Of a stretch of 64,000 nucleotides of DNA, positions 1 through 7,711 are shown in pieces. The notes under the pieces are model-generated. The model saw nothing but the letters and a program-made list of their open reading frames with translations. It was not told the DNA's origin and did no database searches. The position numbers and the translations under genes are program-made. Source of the stretch: Streptomyces mutabilis (GTDB taxonomy: Bacteria > Actinomycetota > Actinomycetes > Streptomycetales > Streptomycetaceae); NCBI RefSeq assembly GCF_014649815.1, contig NZ_BMTT01000007.1, positions 186,001-250,000 of the forward strand. Reading direction: 5' to 3'. Positions within the stretch are counted from its first letter, which is position 1; every line of letters starts with the position of its first letter.

Positions 1-156
1 GTGCTGCGCCGTGCCCCACGACGCCCACACTCCGGCGATCAGCAGCAGCACCGCCACCGTGCCCATCAACGCGACCCGGCCGACCCGCAGGACGGCACGC
101 GAGACCCGGCGGGGACGAGCAGCGGCAGCGGAAGCGGCGACGGCTGAGGCAGGCAT
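1..156 (-). CDS. Membrane/exported protein, N-terminal part only (runs off window start)
   Basis: The 52 visible codons read leftwards from an ATG. They give an Ala/Arg-rich cytoplasmic start followed by one strongly hydrophobic stretch (about residues 29-45, LMGTVAVLLLIAGVWA), so it is a signal anchor or signal peptide of an exported or membrane protein. I cannot name the family from this fragment. It lies 55 nt downstream of pth in the same direction and may be cotranscribed with it. No clear Shine-Dalgarno is visible, an alternative in-frame ATG lies four codons upstream, and the start codon sits inside an 11-bp perfect inverted repeat. Confidence 0.55.
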   Translation of the reverse strand, partial: MPASAVAASAAAARPRRVSRAVLRVGRVALMGTVAVLLLIAGVWASWGTAQH

Positions 157-180
157 GGCCGGGATCATTGGCCATGCCTG
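150..180. repeat. 11-bp perfect inverted repeat over a start codon
   Basis: The arms CAGGCATGGCC (150-160) and GGCCATGCCTG (170-180) are separated by 9 nt. In the minus-strand mRNA the hairpin would bury the ATG of the downstream gene, just after the pth stop. It could be a translational control element, an operator or a weak terminator. Confidence 0.6.
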
Positions 181-211
181 TGCGGTCGGTCAACTCACCG
201 GAGGGGACAAG

Positions 212-808
212 TCACGAGTTGTACGCACTCTGCGCCCGCTCCAACCCCTCGATCACCAACGCCTCCACCGCGTCCGCCGCCCGGTCCACGAAGTAGTCCA
301 GCTCCTTGCGCTCCGCCGACGAGAAATCCTTCAGCACGAAATCCGCCACCGGCATCCGCCCCGGCGGACGCCCGATCCCAAAGCGCACCCGGTGATAGTC
401 GGAACCCAGCGACCTCGTGATCGACTTCAGCCCGTTGTGCCCGTTGTCCCCGCCGCCCGACTTCAGGCGCAGCATCCCGTAGTCGATGTCCAACTCGTCG
501 TGCACCGCCACGACATTGCCGACCGGCACCTTGTAGAACTCCCGCAACGCCGTCACCGGACCGCCCGACACGTTCATGAAGGACATCGGCTTCGCCAGGA
601 TCACCCGCCGATTCGCCGGCCCGGGCGGCCCGATCCGCCCCTCCACCACCTGCGCATGCGCCTTGCCGTGCCGCTTGAACCGCGCCCCCATCCGCTCCGC
701 CAGCAGATCCGCCACCATGAAACCGACGTTGTGCCGGTTAGCGGCGTACTCGGGGCCCGGATTACCGAGACCCGCCACCAGCCAGGGCGCACCCGCGTCC
801 GTCGTCAC
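212..808 (-). CDS. pth: Peptidyl-tRNA hydrolase
   Basis: This enzyme hydrolyses the ester bond of peptidyl-tRNAs that drop off ribosomes, recycling tRNA in the cytoplasm. The 198-residue product shows the family pattern [19 protein letters not shown] near the N-terminus, with the conserved Asn and catalytic His in NRHNVG, then [21 protein letters not shown] and [13 protein letters not shown]. The GTG at 808 is chosen because an AGGAG lies 8 nt upstream and the Pth fold begins immediately after it. A longer open frame upstream has no family similarity. It sits downstream of rplY on the same strand with a 130-nt gap, the usual actinobacterial order. Length is normal. Confidence 0.95.
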   Translation of the reverse strand: MTTDAGAPWLVAGLGNPGPEYAANRHNVGFMVADLLAERMGARFKRHGKAHAQVVEGRIGPPGPANRRVILAKPMSFMNVSGGPVTALREFYKVPVGNVVAVHDELDIDYGMLRLKSGGGDNGHNGLKSITRSLGSDYHRVRFGIGRPPGRMPVADFVLKDFSSAERKELDYFVDRAADAVEALVIEGLERAQSAYNS

Positions 809-938
809 GTCCCTGTCTCCTTCGCGTCCTTCAAGACCGTCCGCCACGAATCCCTCATGGCCGTCCACACATACGCGTCGGCCGCTGCCCCCGCACGGGA
901 ACAGCGGCCGACCACACGATTGACCGTAAAGGGCAGGA

Positions 939-1535
939 TCAGGCCTCGGCGGCCTCTTCGCCCTCACCCGCGCCCTCGGCCGCGGGCTCCTCGGCCTGCG
1001 CGGACAGAACCTGCAGCACCACGGCGTCGTCCTCGACGGCCAGCTTCACACCGGACGGCAGCTCGATGTCCTTGGCGTGGATCGAGGCACCGGCCTCCAG
1101 ACCCGCGACGGACACGGTGACCTGCTCCGGGATGTGCGTGGCCTCGGCCTCGACCGGCAGTGCGTCCAGGACGTACTCCAGCAGGTAACCGCCCGGGGCC
1201 AGCTCGCCCTCGGCCTGAACCGGGATCTCGACGGTCACGGTCTCGCCGCGCGTCACCAGCTGCAGGTCGACGTGCTCCAGGAAGCCCTTGATCGGGTCAC
1301 GCTGGACCGACTTCGGGATCGCCAGCTCGTTCGTCTTGCCGTCGATGTCCAGCGCGATCAGGACGTTCGGCGTACGCAGTGCCAGCAGCAGGTCGTGCCC
1401 CGGAAGGGTCAGGTGCAGCGGGTCGGAGCCGTGGCCGTACAGGACACCGGGAACCTTGTCGTCACGACGGATACGGCGGGCGGCACCCTTGCCGAACTCG
1501 GTGCGCGTCGCGGCGGCGATCTTCACCTCGGACAT
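939..1535 (-). CDS. rplY: 50S ribosomal protein L25 (Ctc/TL5 type)
   Basis: L25 binds 5S rRNA in the large ribosomal subunit; the long Ctc/TL5 form has also been linked to stress. The 198-residue product has the N-terminal 5S-binding beta-barrel domain ([26 protein letters not shown]) followed by the C-terminal TL5 domain (about residues 95-180) and an acidic Glu/Ala tail. The ATG at 1535 is preferred over a GTG two codons upstream because GGAG lies 5 nt before it and MSEVKI is the usual family start. It lies between prs and pth on the same strand. Confidence 0.95.
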   Translation of the reverse strand: MSEVKIAAATRTEFGKGAARRIRRDDKVPGVLYGHGSDPLHLTLPGHDLLLALRTPNVLIALDIDGKTNELAIPKSVQRDPIKGFLEHVDLQLVTRGETVTVEIPVQAEGELAPGGYLLEYVLDALPVEAEATHIPEQVTVSVAGLEAGASIHAKDIELPSGVKLAVEDDAVVLQVLSAQAEEPAAEGAGEGEEAAEA

Positions 1536-1722
1536 GATCACTCCTCGTAGAGAGAGAAACGGACGTGGTCACCCGGCCACGAACGGCCTGCTACGAAGAG
1601 CGCGTCGATAACGGACCGCCGTACACACGCCTTGGAAAAGACGAGTACGGCCTCCCTCGCCGAGCAACTTCAGCAGTCTACTCGGAGAGGAAGGCCGCAC
1701 CCAAAACGATCAGCGACCACAC

Positions 1723-1744
1723 CTTGCAGAACGGTTACTGCAAG
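1723..1744 (-). terminator. Possible weak hairpin after prs
   Basis: A perfect 7-bp stem (CTTGCAG / CTGCAAG, 8-nt loop) begins 4 nt after the prs stop codon. It has no T-run, so attenuation between prs and rplY, or mRNA 3'-end protection, is as likely as termination. Confidence 0.35.
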
Positions 1745-1748
1745 ACGC

Positions 1749-2723
1749 TCACTGCTCGTCGAACAGGCTCGTCACCGAACCGTCCTCGAACACCTCGCGC
1801 ACCGCACGCGCGATCGTCGGCGCGATCGACAGCACCGTGATCTTGTCCAACTCCAGCTCGTTCGGCGTCGGCAGCGTGTTCGTGAACACGAACTCACTCA
1901 CCTTCGAGTTCTTCAACCGGTCCGCCGCCGGACCCGACAGCACACCGTGCGTCGCCGTCACGATGACGTCCTCCGCACCGTGCGCGAACAACGCGTCCGC
2001 CGCCGCGCAGATCGTGCCACCCGTGTCGATCATGTCATCCACCAGGACACAGATCCGGCCCTCCACATCACCGACGACCTCGTGCACCGTGACCTGGTTC
2101 GCCACGTCCTTGTCCCGACGCTTGTGCACGATCGCCAGCGGCGCGCCCAGACGGTCGCACCAACGGTCCGCCACCCGCACCCGGCCCGCGTCCGGCGACA
2201 CCACCGTCAGCTTCGAACGGTCCACCTTCGCACCCACGTAGTCCGCCAGCAACGGCAGCGCGAACAGGTGGTCCACCGGCCCGTCGAAGAAGCCCTGGAT
2301 CTGATCCGTGTGCAGGTCGACGGCCAGGATCCGGTCGGCACCCGCGGTCTTCATCAGATCCGCGATCAGACGCGCCGAAATCGGTTCACGTCCCCGGTGC
2401 TTCTTGTCCTGCCGCGCGTAACCGTAGAACGGCACGATGACGGTGATGGAGCGAGCCGACGCACGCTTCAACGCGTCGATCATGATCAACTGCTCCATGA
2501 CCCACTTGTTGATCGGAGCGGTGTGGCTCTGGATCAGGAAACAGTCCGCACCTCGCGCCGACTCCTGATACCGCACGTAGATCTCGCCGTTGGCGAAGTC
2601 GAAGGCCTTCGTCGGGACGACCCCGACACCCAACTGCTGGGCGACCTCCTCGGCAAGCTCGGGGTGGGCGCGGCCGGAGAAGAACATCAACTTCTTCTCG
2701 CCGGTCGTCTTGATCCCGGTCAC
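1749..2723 (-). CDS. prs: Ribose-phosphate pyrophosphokinase
   Basis: It makes PRPP from ribose 5-phosphate and ATP, feeding purine, pyrimidine, His, Trp and NAD synthesis. The 324-residue protein shows the ATP-binding region near FSGRAHPELAEEVA, PFYGYARQDKKHRGREPISARL, the Mg/PRPP signature DLHTDQIQGFFDGPVDH, and the PRPP loop DDMIDTGGTI about residue 225. The GTG start at 2723 has a good AGGAG 7-8 nt upstream. It lies 131 nt downstream of glmU on the same strand, so UDP-GlcNAc and PRPP genes are clustered. Normal family length. Confidence 0.96.
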   Translation of the reverse strand: MTGIKTTGEKKLMFFSGRAHPELAEEVAQQLGVGVVPTKAFDFANGEIYVRYQESARGADCFLIQSHTAPINKWVMEQLIMIDALKRASARSITVIVPFYGYARQDKKHRGREPISARLIADLMKTAGADRILAVDLHTDQIQGFFDGPVDHLFALPLLADYVGAKVDRSKLTVVSPDAGRVRVADRWCDRLGAPLAIVHKRRDKDVANQVTVHEVVGDVEGRICVLVDDMIDTGGTICAAADALFAHGAEDVIVTATHGVLSGPAADRLKNSKVSEFVFTNTLPTPNELELDKITVLSIAPTIARAVREVFEDGSVTSLFDEQ

Positions 2724-2854
2724 AGCACTTTCTCCTCAGAGGTTCGCAGCTGAGCGTCACGCGCGCTCTCCCGCTGGCCGCGGGGGCGTATCAGCTGGTG
2801 GGGTGCGGATGTGCACTTATCACGGTACGCCCAGTTCGACGCACCGGTTTCCGG

Positions 2855-4303
2855 TCAGCCCTCGCCACCGGCCTTCGGAGTCACCGCCTCGGCCGCCTTC
2901 GCCGCCGCGCTCCCCGGACGCTTACGAGCCACCCAACCCTCGATATTCCGCTGCTGGCCACGGGCCACGGCCAACGAACCGGGCGGCACGTCCTTCGTGA
3001 TCACCGAGCCGGCGGCGGTGTAAGCACCGTCCCCGACCGTGACAGGAGCCACAAACATGTTGTCCGAACCGGTACGGCAATGAGAGCCGACGGTCGTGTG
3101 GTGCTTGTCCTGCCCGTCGTAGTTCACGAACACGCTCGCCGCACCGATGTTGGTGTACTCACCGATCGTCGCGTCACCCACGTAGGAGAGGTGCGGAACC
3201 TTCGTACCCTCGCCGATCGACGCGTTCTTCGTCTCCACGTACGTCCCGACCTTCGACTTCGGACCGAGACGCGTGCCCGGGCGCAGATACGCGAACGGAC
3301 CCACGGACGCCTCGGGGCCGACATCGGCACCCAGCGATACGGTGTTGTCGACGCGGGCACCCGCGCCCACGCGCGTGTCGGTGAGCCGGCTGTTCGGCCC
3401 GACCTCGCAGCCCTCGGCCAGGTGCGTGGACCCCTGCAGCTGCGTACCCGGGTGCACGACGACGTCCTGCTCGAACGTCACGGTCACATCAACCCACGTC
3501 GTCGCCGGGTCGACCACCGTCACGCCGGCCAGCATCGCCCGCGTCAGCAGCCGGTCGTTGAGAATACGGCGGGCCTCGGCCAGCTGCACCCGGTTGTTGA
3601 TCCCCGCGATCTCCCGGTGATCACCGGCAACCGACGCGCCCACGCGGTGACCGGCCTCGCGCAGAATGCCGAGCACGTCCGTGAGGTACTCCTCACCCTG
3701 ACTGTTGTCCGTCCGCACCTTGCCCAGCGCGTCGGCGAGCAACTGCCCGTCGAACGCGAACACCCCGGAATTGATCTCACGGATCGCCCGCTGCGACTCC
3801 GACGCGTCCTTGTGCTCCACGATCGCCGTGACGGCGCCCGAAGCCCCGTCCCGCACGATCCGCCCGTACCCCGTCGCGTCCGGCACCTCCGCCGTCAGCA
3901 CGGTCACGGCGTTCCCGTCCGCGGAGTGCGTCGCCGCCAGGGCCTGCAGCGTCCCACCGGTGAGGAGCGGAGTGTCACCGCAGACGACCACGACCGTGCC
4001 GTCCACGGCACCGCCCAGCGCCTCCAGCCCCATCCGCACCGCGTGACCGGTGCCGTTCTGCTGCTCCTGGACGGCGGTACGGACGTCGGGGGCGACCTCG
4101 GCGAGGTGCGCGGTGACCTTCTCGCGGGCGTGCCCGACGACGGCGACCAGGTTCTCGGGGTCCAGCTCACCGGCGGCGGCGAGTACGTGCCCGACGAGGG
4201 AACGGCCGCACAGCTCGTGGAGGACCTTGGGTGTGGCCGACTTCATACGGGTGCCCTCACCCGCTGCGAGAACGACGACGGCTGCCGGGCGAATGGCGCT
4301 CAC
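2855..4303 (-). CDS. glmU: Bifunctional GlcNAc-1-phosphate uridyltransferase / GlcN-1-P acetyltransferase
   Basis: GlmU acetylates glucosamine-1-P and couples GlcNAc-1-P to UTP, giving UDP-GlcNAc for peptidoglycan. Its 482 residues contain the N-terminal nucleotidyltransferase domain (VVLAAGEGTRMKSATPKVLHEL; GTGHAVRMGLEAL; VVCGDTPLL) and a C-terminal left-handed beta-helix of hexapeptide repeats with acetyl-CoA-site motifs (YVETKNASIGEGTKVPHLSYVGDA; NYDGQDKHHT). The GTG start at 4303 is preceded by GAAGGG at about 6-8 nt. It is the first gene of the minus-strand glmU-prs-rplY-pth cluster, directly downstream of tRNA-Gln. Confidence 0.96.
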   Translation of the reverse strand: MSAIRPAAVVVLAAGEGTRMKSATPKVLHELCGRSLVGHVLAAAGELDPENLVAVVGHAREKVTAHLAEVAPDVRTAVQEQQNGTGHAVRMGLEALGGAVDGTVVVVCGDTPLLTGGTLQALAATHSADGNAVTVLTAEVPDATGYGRIVRDGASGAVTAIVEHKDASESQRAIREINSGVFAFDGQLLADALGKVRTDNSQGEEYLTDVLGILREAGHRVGASVAGDHREIAGINNRVQLAEARRILNDRLLTRAMLAGVTVVDPATTWVDVTVTFEQDVVVHPGTQLQGSTHLAEGCEVGPNSRLTDTRVGAGARVDNTVSLGADVGPEASVGPFAYLRPGTRLGPKSKVGTYVETKNASIGEGTKVPHLSYVGDATIGEYTNIGAASVFVNYDGQDKHHTTVGSHCRTGSDNMFVAPVTVGDGAYTAAGSVITKDVPPGSLAVARGQQRNIEGWVARKRPGSAAAKAAEAVTPKAGGEG

Positions 4304-4380
4304 GGGATGCCCTTCGGCTTTGAGGGGGTGGGGGTGGACATCCGCAGGATACCGGGGTGGTTCGTGGGGGACGTGAGTGC

Positions 4381-4414
4381 GGGCCCTGACAGTGGCATTC
4401 GCCGGTCAGGACCC
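4381..4414 (-). terminator. Hairpin downstream of tRNA-Gln
   Basis: The arms GGGCCCTGAC and GTCAGGACCC pair over 10 bp with one G-U wobble and a 14-nt loop, 14 nt after the tRNA 3' end. It lacks a T-run, as is common for streptomycete terminators. Confidence 0.4.
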
Positions 4415-4427
4415 GAACTGGCATGTG

Positions 4428-4499
4428 CTCCCCTGCCAGGACTCGAACCTGAAATGATCCATCCAAAGTGGATAGTGTTGCCGATTACACCACAGGGGA
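4428..4499 (-). tRNA. tRNA-Gln (anticodon UUG)
   Basis: The minus strand folds as a 72-nt cloverleaf. The acceptor is TCCCCTG/CAGGGGA with discriminator G, the D-arm stem is GTGT/ACAC, and the anticodon stem is ATCCA/TGGAT with loop CTTTGGA (anticodon TTG). The T-arm has stem TCAGG/CCTGG and loop TTCGAGT. The 3' CCA is not encoded. It lies 124 nt upstream of the glmU start on the same strand. Confidence 0.93.
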
Positions 4500-4995
4500 T
4501 AGCAAGCTCGACTAAACGGACATCTCGCCCGACGGTCGAGTGGCTCCCAACACTATGCCGTACCAACAGCCCTCGATGCGACGGTACAAGTCGGCGCTTC
4601 TGAGGACTTTGATCACGAGGCGTCTTCGGTAGGAATCACCCACGTTCTTGCGCACGGTTCCGGAGTTGTGCTTTTTGAGCGTCGTCTTGTTCGCTTCGTC
4701 CATCTCCGGGCGCGGCGCCCTCCAGGAGTCGGTTGAGGATGTCGTTGTCGTCGACTGGAGCCGGTCGCGGATCTGGCGGCGGCTCAGCCTTCGCGCCGCG
4801 GCGCCACCGCCCGGTCCCGCCGCCCCTCGAAGTCCGTGTTCTTGCTCTGTGAACGTGCCAAGGGCGTACCGTCCGGCCGGAATCCTCGCCCCCGGCATCG
4901 AACGGCGCAGGGTTCACCAGTTCGAGGGATATCGCGTCCTATCGTTTGTCGAAAGTCACCGGAAATGGGGCGCCTCGCGCCCGTAGGCTGGAGAC
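4500..4995. other. Intergenic region without a convincing gene
   Basis: Several open frames cross this region but have low-complexity Arg/Pro-rich products, no ribosome binding sites and no recognisable domains. Its right end holds a TAGGCT -10-like box (4984-4989) six nt before the histidine kinase ATG. Its left part should contain the tRNA-Gln promoter. Confidence 0.6.
4984..4989 (+). promoter_or_regulatory. -10 box giving a probable leaderless transcript
   Basis: TAGGCT fits TANNNT and ends six nt before the ATG at 4996, so transcription would start at or next to the start codon. The GGAG in between is too close (2 nt) to act as a normal Shine-Dalgarno. Confidence 0.45.
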
Positions 4996-6318
4996 ATGAC
5001 CACGACGGGGGAAGACCACGCACCGGCCCGGGGCGGGCCTTGGTGGTGGGGCAGGCGGCGCGGTGCGGTGCTCGATGTGAGCCTCGGGGCCGTGTCCGCG
5101 CTGGAGTGTGCGGCGGAGGGGGTTCCGTTCGCGCGTGATGCGGGGATCCCGTTGGCGGCGGGGGTCGTCTTCGGGGCGTTGGCCGGTTCGGTGCTGGTGC
5201 TGCGGCGGAGGTATCCGATCGCGGTGGTGCTGGTGGCGATCGCCGTGACGCCGGCGCAGATGGGGATGCTGATGAGCATCGTCGGTCTGTACACGCTGGC
5301 GGCGTCGGAGCTGCCGCGGCGGATCATCGGTGCGCTGGCCGGGATGTCGTTGCTGGGGACGTTGATCGTGACGTTCGTGCGGCTGGGGCAGGACGCGTCG
5401 CAGAAGGATCTGCAGTTCGGGGAGTGGTTCCTGCCGTTCGCGTCGATCACGATGTCTTTGGGGGCGACGGCGCCTCCGTTGCTGCTGGGTCTGTATGTGG
5501 GGCAGCGGCGGCGGTTGATGGAGAGTCTGCGGGAGCGGGCGGACAGTCTGGAGCGGGAGCTCCAGTTGCTGGCGGAGCGTGCGGAGGAGCGCGCTCAGTG
5601 GGCGCGTAATGAGGAGCGGACCCGGATCGCGCGGGAGATGCATGACGTGGTGGCGCACCGGGTGAGTCTGATGGTGGTGCATGCGGCGGCGTTGCAGGCG
5701 GTGGCGCGGAAGGATCCGGAGAAGGCGGTGAAGAATGCCGCGCTGGTGGGGGACATGGGGCGGCAGGCGCTGACGGAGTTGCGGGAGATGCTCGGGGTGC
5801 TGCGCAGTGGTGGGGAGGGAGCGCGGGCGGAGCGTGCGGCGGTGCCGTTGGCGGCGGTGGGGGTTGCCGCGGCGGTGGCGGCTTCGCGGGCGGTGGATGA
5901 CGGTGAGCGGTCGGGTGAGGGGCCGTGTCTGTCGGAGCTGGACGAGTTGATCGGGCAGTCGGAGGCGGCCGGGATGGTCGTGGACCTGTCGGTGGAGGGG
6001 GAGACGCGGTCGTATGCGGCGGCGGTGGAGTCGACGGCGTTCCGGGTGGTGCAGGAGGCGTTGACGAACGTGCACAAGCACGCGGCGGGTGCGAAGACGT
6101 ACGTGCGGTTGGCGCATCGGGTGTCGGAGATCGCGATGCAGGTGGAGAACGAGCCGCCGCCGGCGGTGTCGTCGGAGGAGTCGGGGGCGCGGTTGCCGTC
6201 GGGTGGTAACGGGTTGGTGGGGATGAAGGAGCGGGTGGCTGCTCTGGGGGGTGTGTTCGTGTCGGGGCCGACGGATGCGGGGGGTTTCCGGGTGTCGGCG
6301 GTGATTCCGGCGTCGTAG
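4996..6318 (+). CDS. Orphan sensor histidine kinase (HisKA_3/NarL-partner type)
   Basis: A predicted membrane sensor kinase of 440 residues. The N-terminal half has about four or five hydrophobic segments (residues 25-165, for example GIPLAAGVVFGALAGSVLVL and TAPPLLLGLYVG). A coiled linker rich in Glu/Arg follows, then the dimerisation/phosphoacceptor box REMHDVVAHRVS with His216, and an HATPase domain (N-box EALTNVHKHA; G-box GGNGLVGMKERV). It therefore autophosphorylates and should signal to a NarL/LuxR-type regulator. No response regulator gene is adjacent, which is unusual for this class. It is convergent with the SUKH-3 gene, 21 nt apart. The stimulus is unknown. Confidence 0.9.
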   Translation: MTTTGEDHAPARGGPWWWGRRRGAVLDVSLGAVSALECAAEGVPFARDAGIPLAAGVVFGALAGSVLVLRRRYPIAVVLVAIAVTPAQMGMLMSIVGLYTLAASELPRRIIGALAGMSLLGTLIVTFVRLGQDASQKDLQFGEWFLPFASITMSLGATAPPLLLGLYVGQRRRLMESLRERADSLERELQLLAERAEERAQWARNEERTRIAREMHDVVAHRVSLMVVHAAALQAVARKDPEKAVKNAALVGDMGRQALTELREMLGVLRSGGEGARAERAAVPLAAVGVAAAVAASRAVDDGERSGEGPCLSELDELIGQSEAAGMVVDLSVEGETRSYAAAVESTAFRVVQEALTNVHKHAAGAKTYVRLAHRVSEIAMQVENEPPPAVSSEESGARLPSGGNGLVGMKERVAALGGVFVSGPTDAGGFRVSAVIPAS

Positions 6319-6339
6319 CCGGGGTGTGGTCGGTGCCGG

Positions 6340-6834
6340 TCAGCCTGTGGTGAGGCGGGTGGGTTGGGTGCCGGCGACGAGGGTGGCGAGGGCTTGGTCG
6401 ATGTCGGGTCCGAGGTACCAGTCGCCGGTGTGGTCGAGGGCGTAGACGCGGCCTTCGGTGTCGATGGCGAGGAGGCCCCGGCTGTCGGTTTCGGTGCCGA
6501 GGGGGCAGGTCTGGGTGTCGAGGGCGCGGCCGAGGTCGCCGAGGGTGCGGGCCATGTGGAGGCCGTGGAGGGGGTCCAGGTGGAGCGTGGCGGGGGCGAT
6601 GTGGCGGCCGGGGCCGGTGGGGGTGATGTGGAGGCCGCCGAATTCGGCCCAGGCTTCGACGGCGGCGGGGAAGACGGTGTGACGGTGCCCTGCGGGTGAG
6701 GTGTGCTCGCGCAGGGTGTCGGCCCAGATCTCGGCCTGTTTGATGTCCCAGCGTCCAGGTCGCCAGCCGGCGTCGCGGAGGGCGGCGTCGACGGGGACGG
6801 GGAAGCGGGTGGTGGAGGTGCGGTCGGCTTGCAT
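6340..6834 (-). CDS. SUKH-3 family immunity-like protein
   Basis: A 164-residue soluble protein with the SUKH-3 pattern: GWRPGRWDIKQAEIWADTLRE, then HTVFPAAVEAWAEFGGLHI, then EGRVYALDHTGDWYLGPDIDQALATLVAG. SUKH (SMI1/KNR4-related) domains are known mainly as immunity proteins that bind nuclease or deaminase toxins of polymorphic toxin systems. It lies 61 nt downstream of, and codirectional with, a YwqJ-type deaminase gene, the layout expected for a toxin-immunity pair. The ATG at 6834 has only a weak AAGGGC nearby. Whether it neutralises the neighbouring deaminase is inference. Confidence 0.8.
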   Translation of the reverse strand: MQADRTSTTRFPVPVDAALRDAGWRPGRWDIKQAEIWADTLREHTSPAGHRHTVFPAAVEAWAEFGGLHITPTGPGRHIAPATLHLDPLHGLHMARTLGDLGRALDTQTCPLGTETDSRGLLAIDTEGRVYALDHTGDWYLGPDIDQALATLVAGTQPTRLTTG

Positions 6835-6895
6835 CTGCCCTTGGTTCGTTTCGGTCGGCTCTGGTGGCTCGGTCGTCGGTGTGGGGGCCGGTGGG

Positions 6896-7423
6896 TCAGC
6901 CGTCGGCGCCGGGGTCGACGATGCGGATGCCGAAGTGGGCGCTGAGGGCGGTGCAGGCGCGGCAGGGGGTGGCGAAGCTGCCGTGGAGGGGGTCGCCGTC
7001 CTCGCGGATGCGGCGGGTGGTGAGTTTGGCGTGTTTGAGTGCTTTGCGGGCTTCGCCGTTGGTCATGGGTTTGCGTGAGGCGCGTTTGCTGCGGGCGGCG
7101 TCGGCGGTGGCGAGGTGGCGTGAGATGAGGATGGTTTCGGCGCAGCGGCCGGTGTAGCGGTCGCGTTGGCCGCTGGTGAGGGTGTCGAGGAAGTCCTGTA
7201 CGAGGTGGTGCAGGGCGGGAGGCGTGTCGGCGCGGGTGGCGGTGCCGGTGAGGGTGGTGCCGCGGACGGAGAGGGCGGCGGCGACCGTGGGGAGGATGCC
7301 GTCGCGGCGGTGCAGGAGGGTGGGGGTGCGGTGGGCGTCGGCGCTGCTCCAGCCGATGCGGGGGTCGCCGCCGCGGGGGTCGTCGGACCGCCTGGTGTGA
7401 GGTCCCGCTTGTGTCGCACTCAT
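6896..7423 (-). CDS. YwqJ-type deaminase domain protein
   Basis: A 175-residue protein whose C-terminal two thirds carries the zinc deaminase signature: CAET (residues 94-97; the Cys/His-Ala-Glu motif) and TPCRACTAL (PCxxC, residues 152-160). These motifs match the YwqJ-like family, which Iyer and colleagues described as deaminase toxins of polymorphic toxin systems. No signal peptide, WXG/LXG or RHS trafficking region is present, so it appears cytosolic. The ATG at 7423 has GAGGGG about 8 nt upstream; a longer upstream reading frame is shadow coding. The next gene encodes SUKH-3. Substrate (nucleotide or nucleic acid) is unknown. Confidence 0.75.
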   Translation of the reverse strand: MSATQAGPHTRRSDDPRGGDPRIGWSSADAHRTPTLLHRRDGILPTVAAALSVRGTTLTGTATRADTPPALHHLVQDFLDTLTSGQRDRYTGRCAETILISRHLATADAARSKRASRKPMTNGEARKALKHAKLTTRRIREDGDPLHGSFATPCRACTALSAHFGIRIVDPGADG

Positions 7424-7711
7424 GATCGTTTTCCCCTCCTGAGCATCCCCCCGGAGGTCACAGAGTGCCAAATCGGGTGGCTGCTGCGGAAGCTGGGGCG
7501 TGGTGACACGCCCGGTCATGGGCTTACCCGTCACGGTGGGGTGACGTCTGGTCACGGAAGCGGAAGGGGGTGTGTCGGGTGCGGGGTCCTGGGTCGGTGA
7601 CCGGTGTCGGCGTACCGCATAGGCTGTCGGCACCGCGATCGCGTGCGGTGACCGAACAGTGCAGACAGACAGATCAGGCAGATCAGACAGACGCCGCAGG
7701 GGGCAACCGCC
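7424..7711. promoter_or_regulatory. Divergent promoter region of the deaminase/SUKH locus
   Basis: This 288-bp region separates the divergent halves of the locus. A plausible plus-strand promoter has a -10 TAGGCT near 7620. The leader at 7661-7692 is a CAGA/AGATCAG-rich direct-repeat stretch, unusual in this GC-rich DNA. Several GTGAC/GTCAC half-sites lie between 7500 and 7560. Confidence 0.4.

Noticed and set aside
2798-4603. 601-codon plus-strand frame over glmU and tRNA-Gln
   Set aside because: Runs through a tRNA gene and antisense to glmU; shadow coding.
4512-4917. Minus-strand frames of 93-128 codons between tRNA-Gln and the histidine kinase
   Set aside because: No domain similarity, no Shine-Dalgarno, mutually overlapping; cannot be supported as genes.
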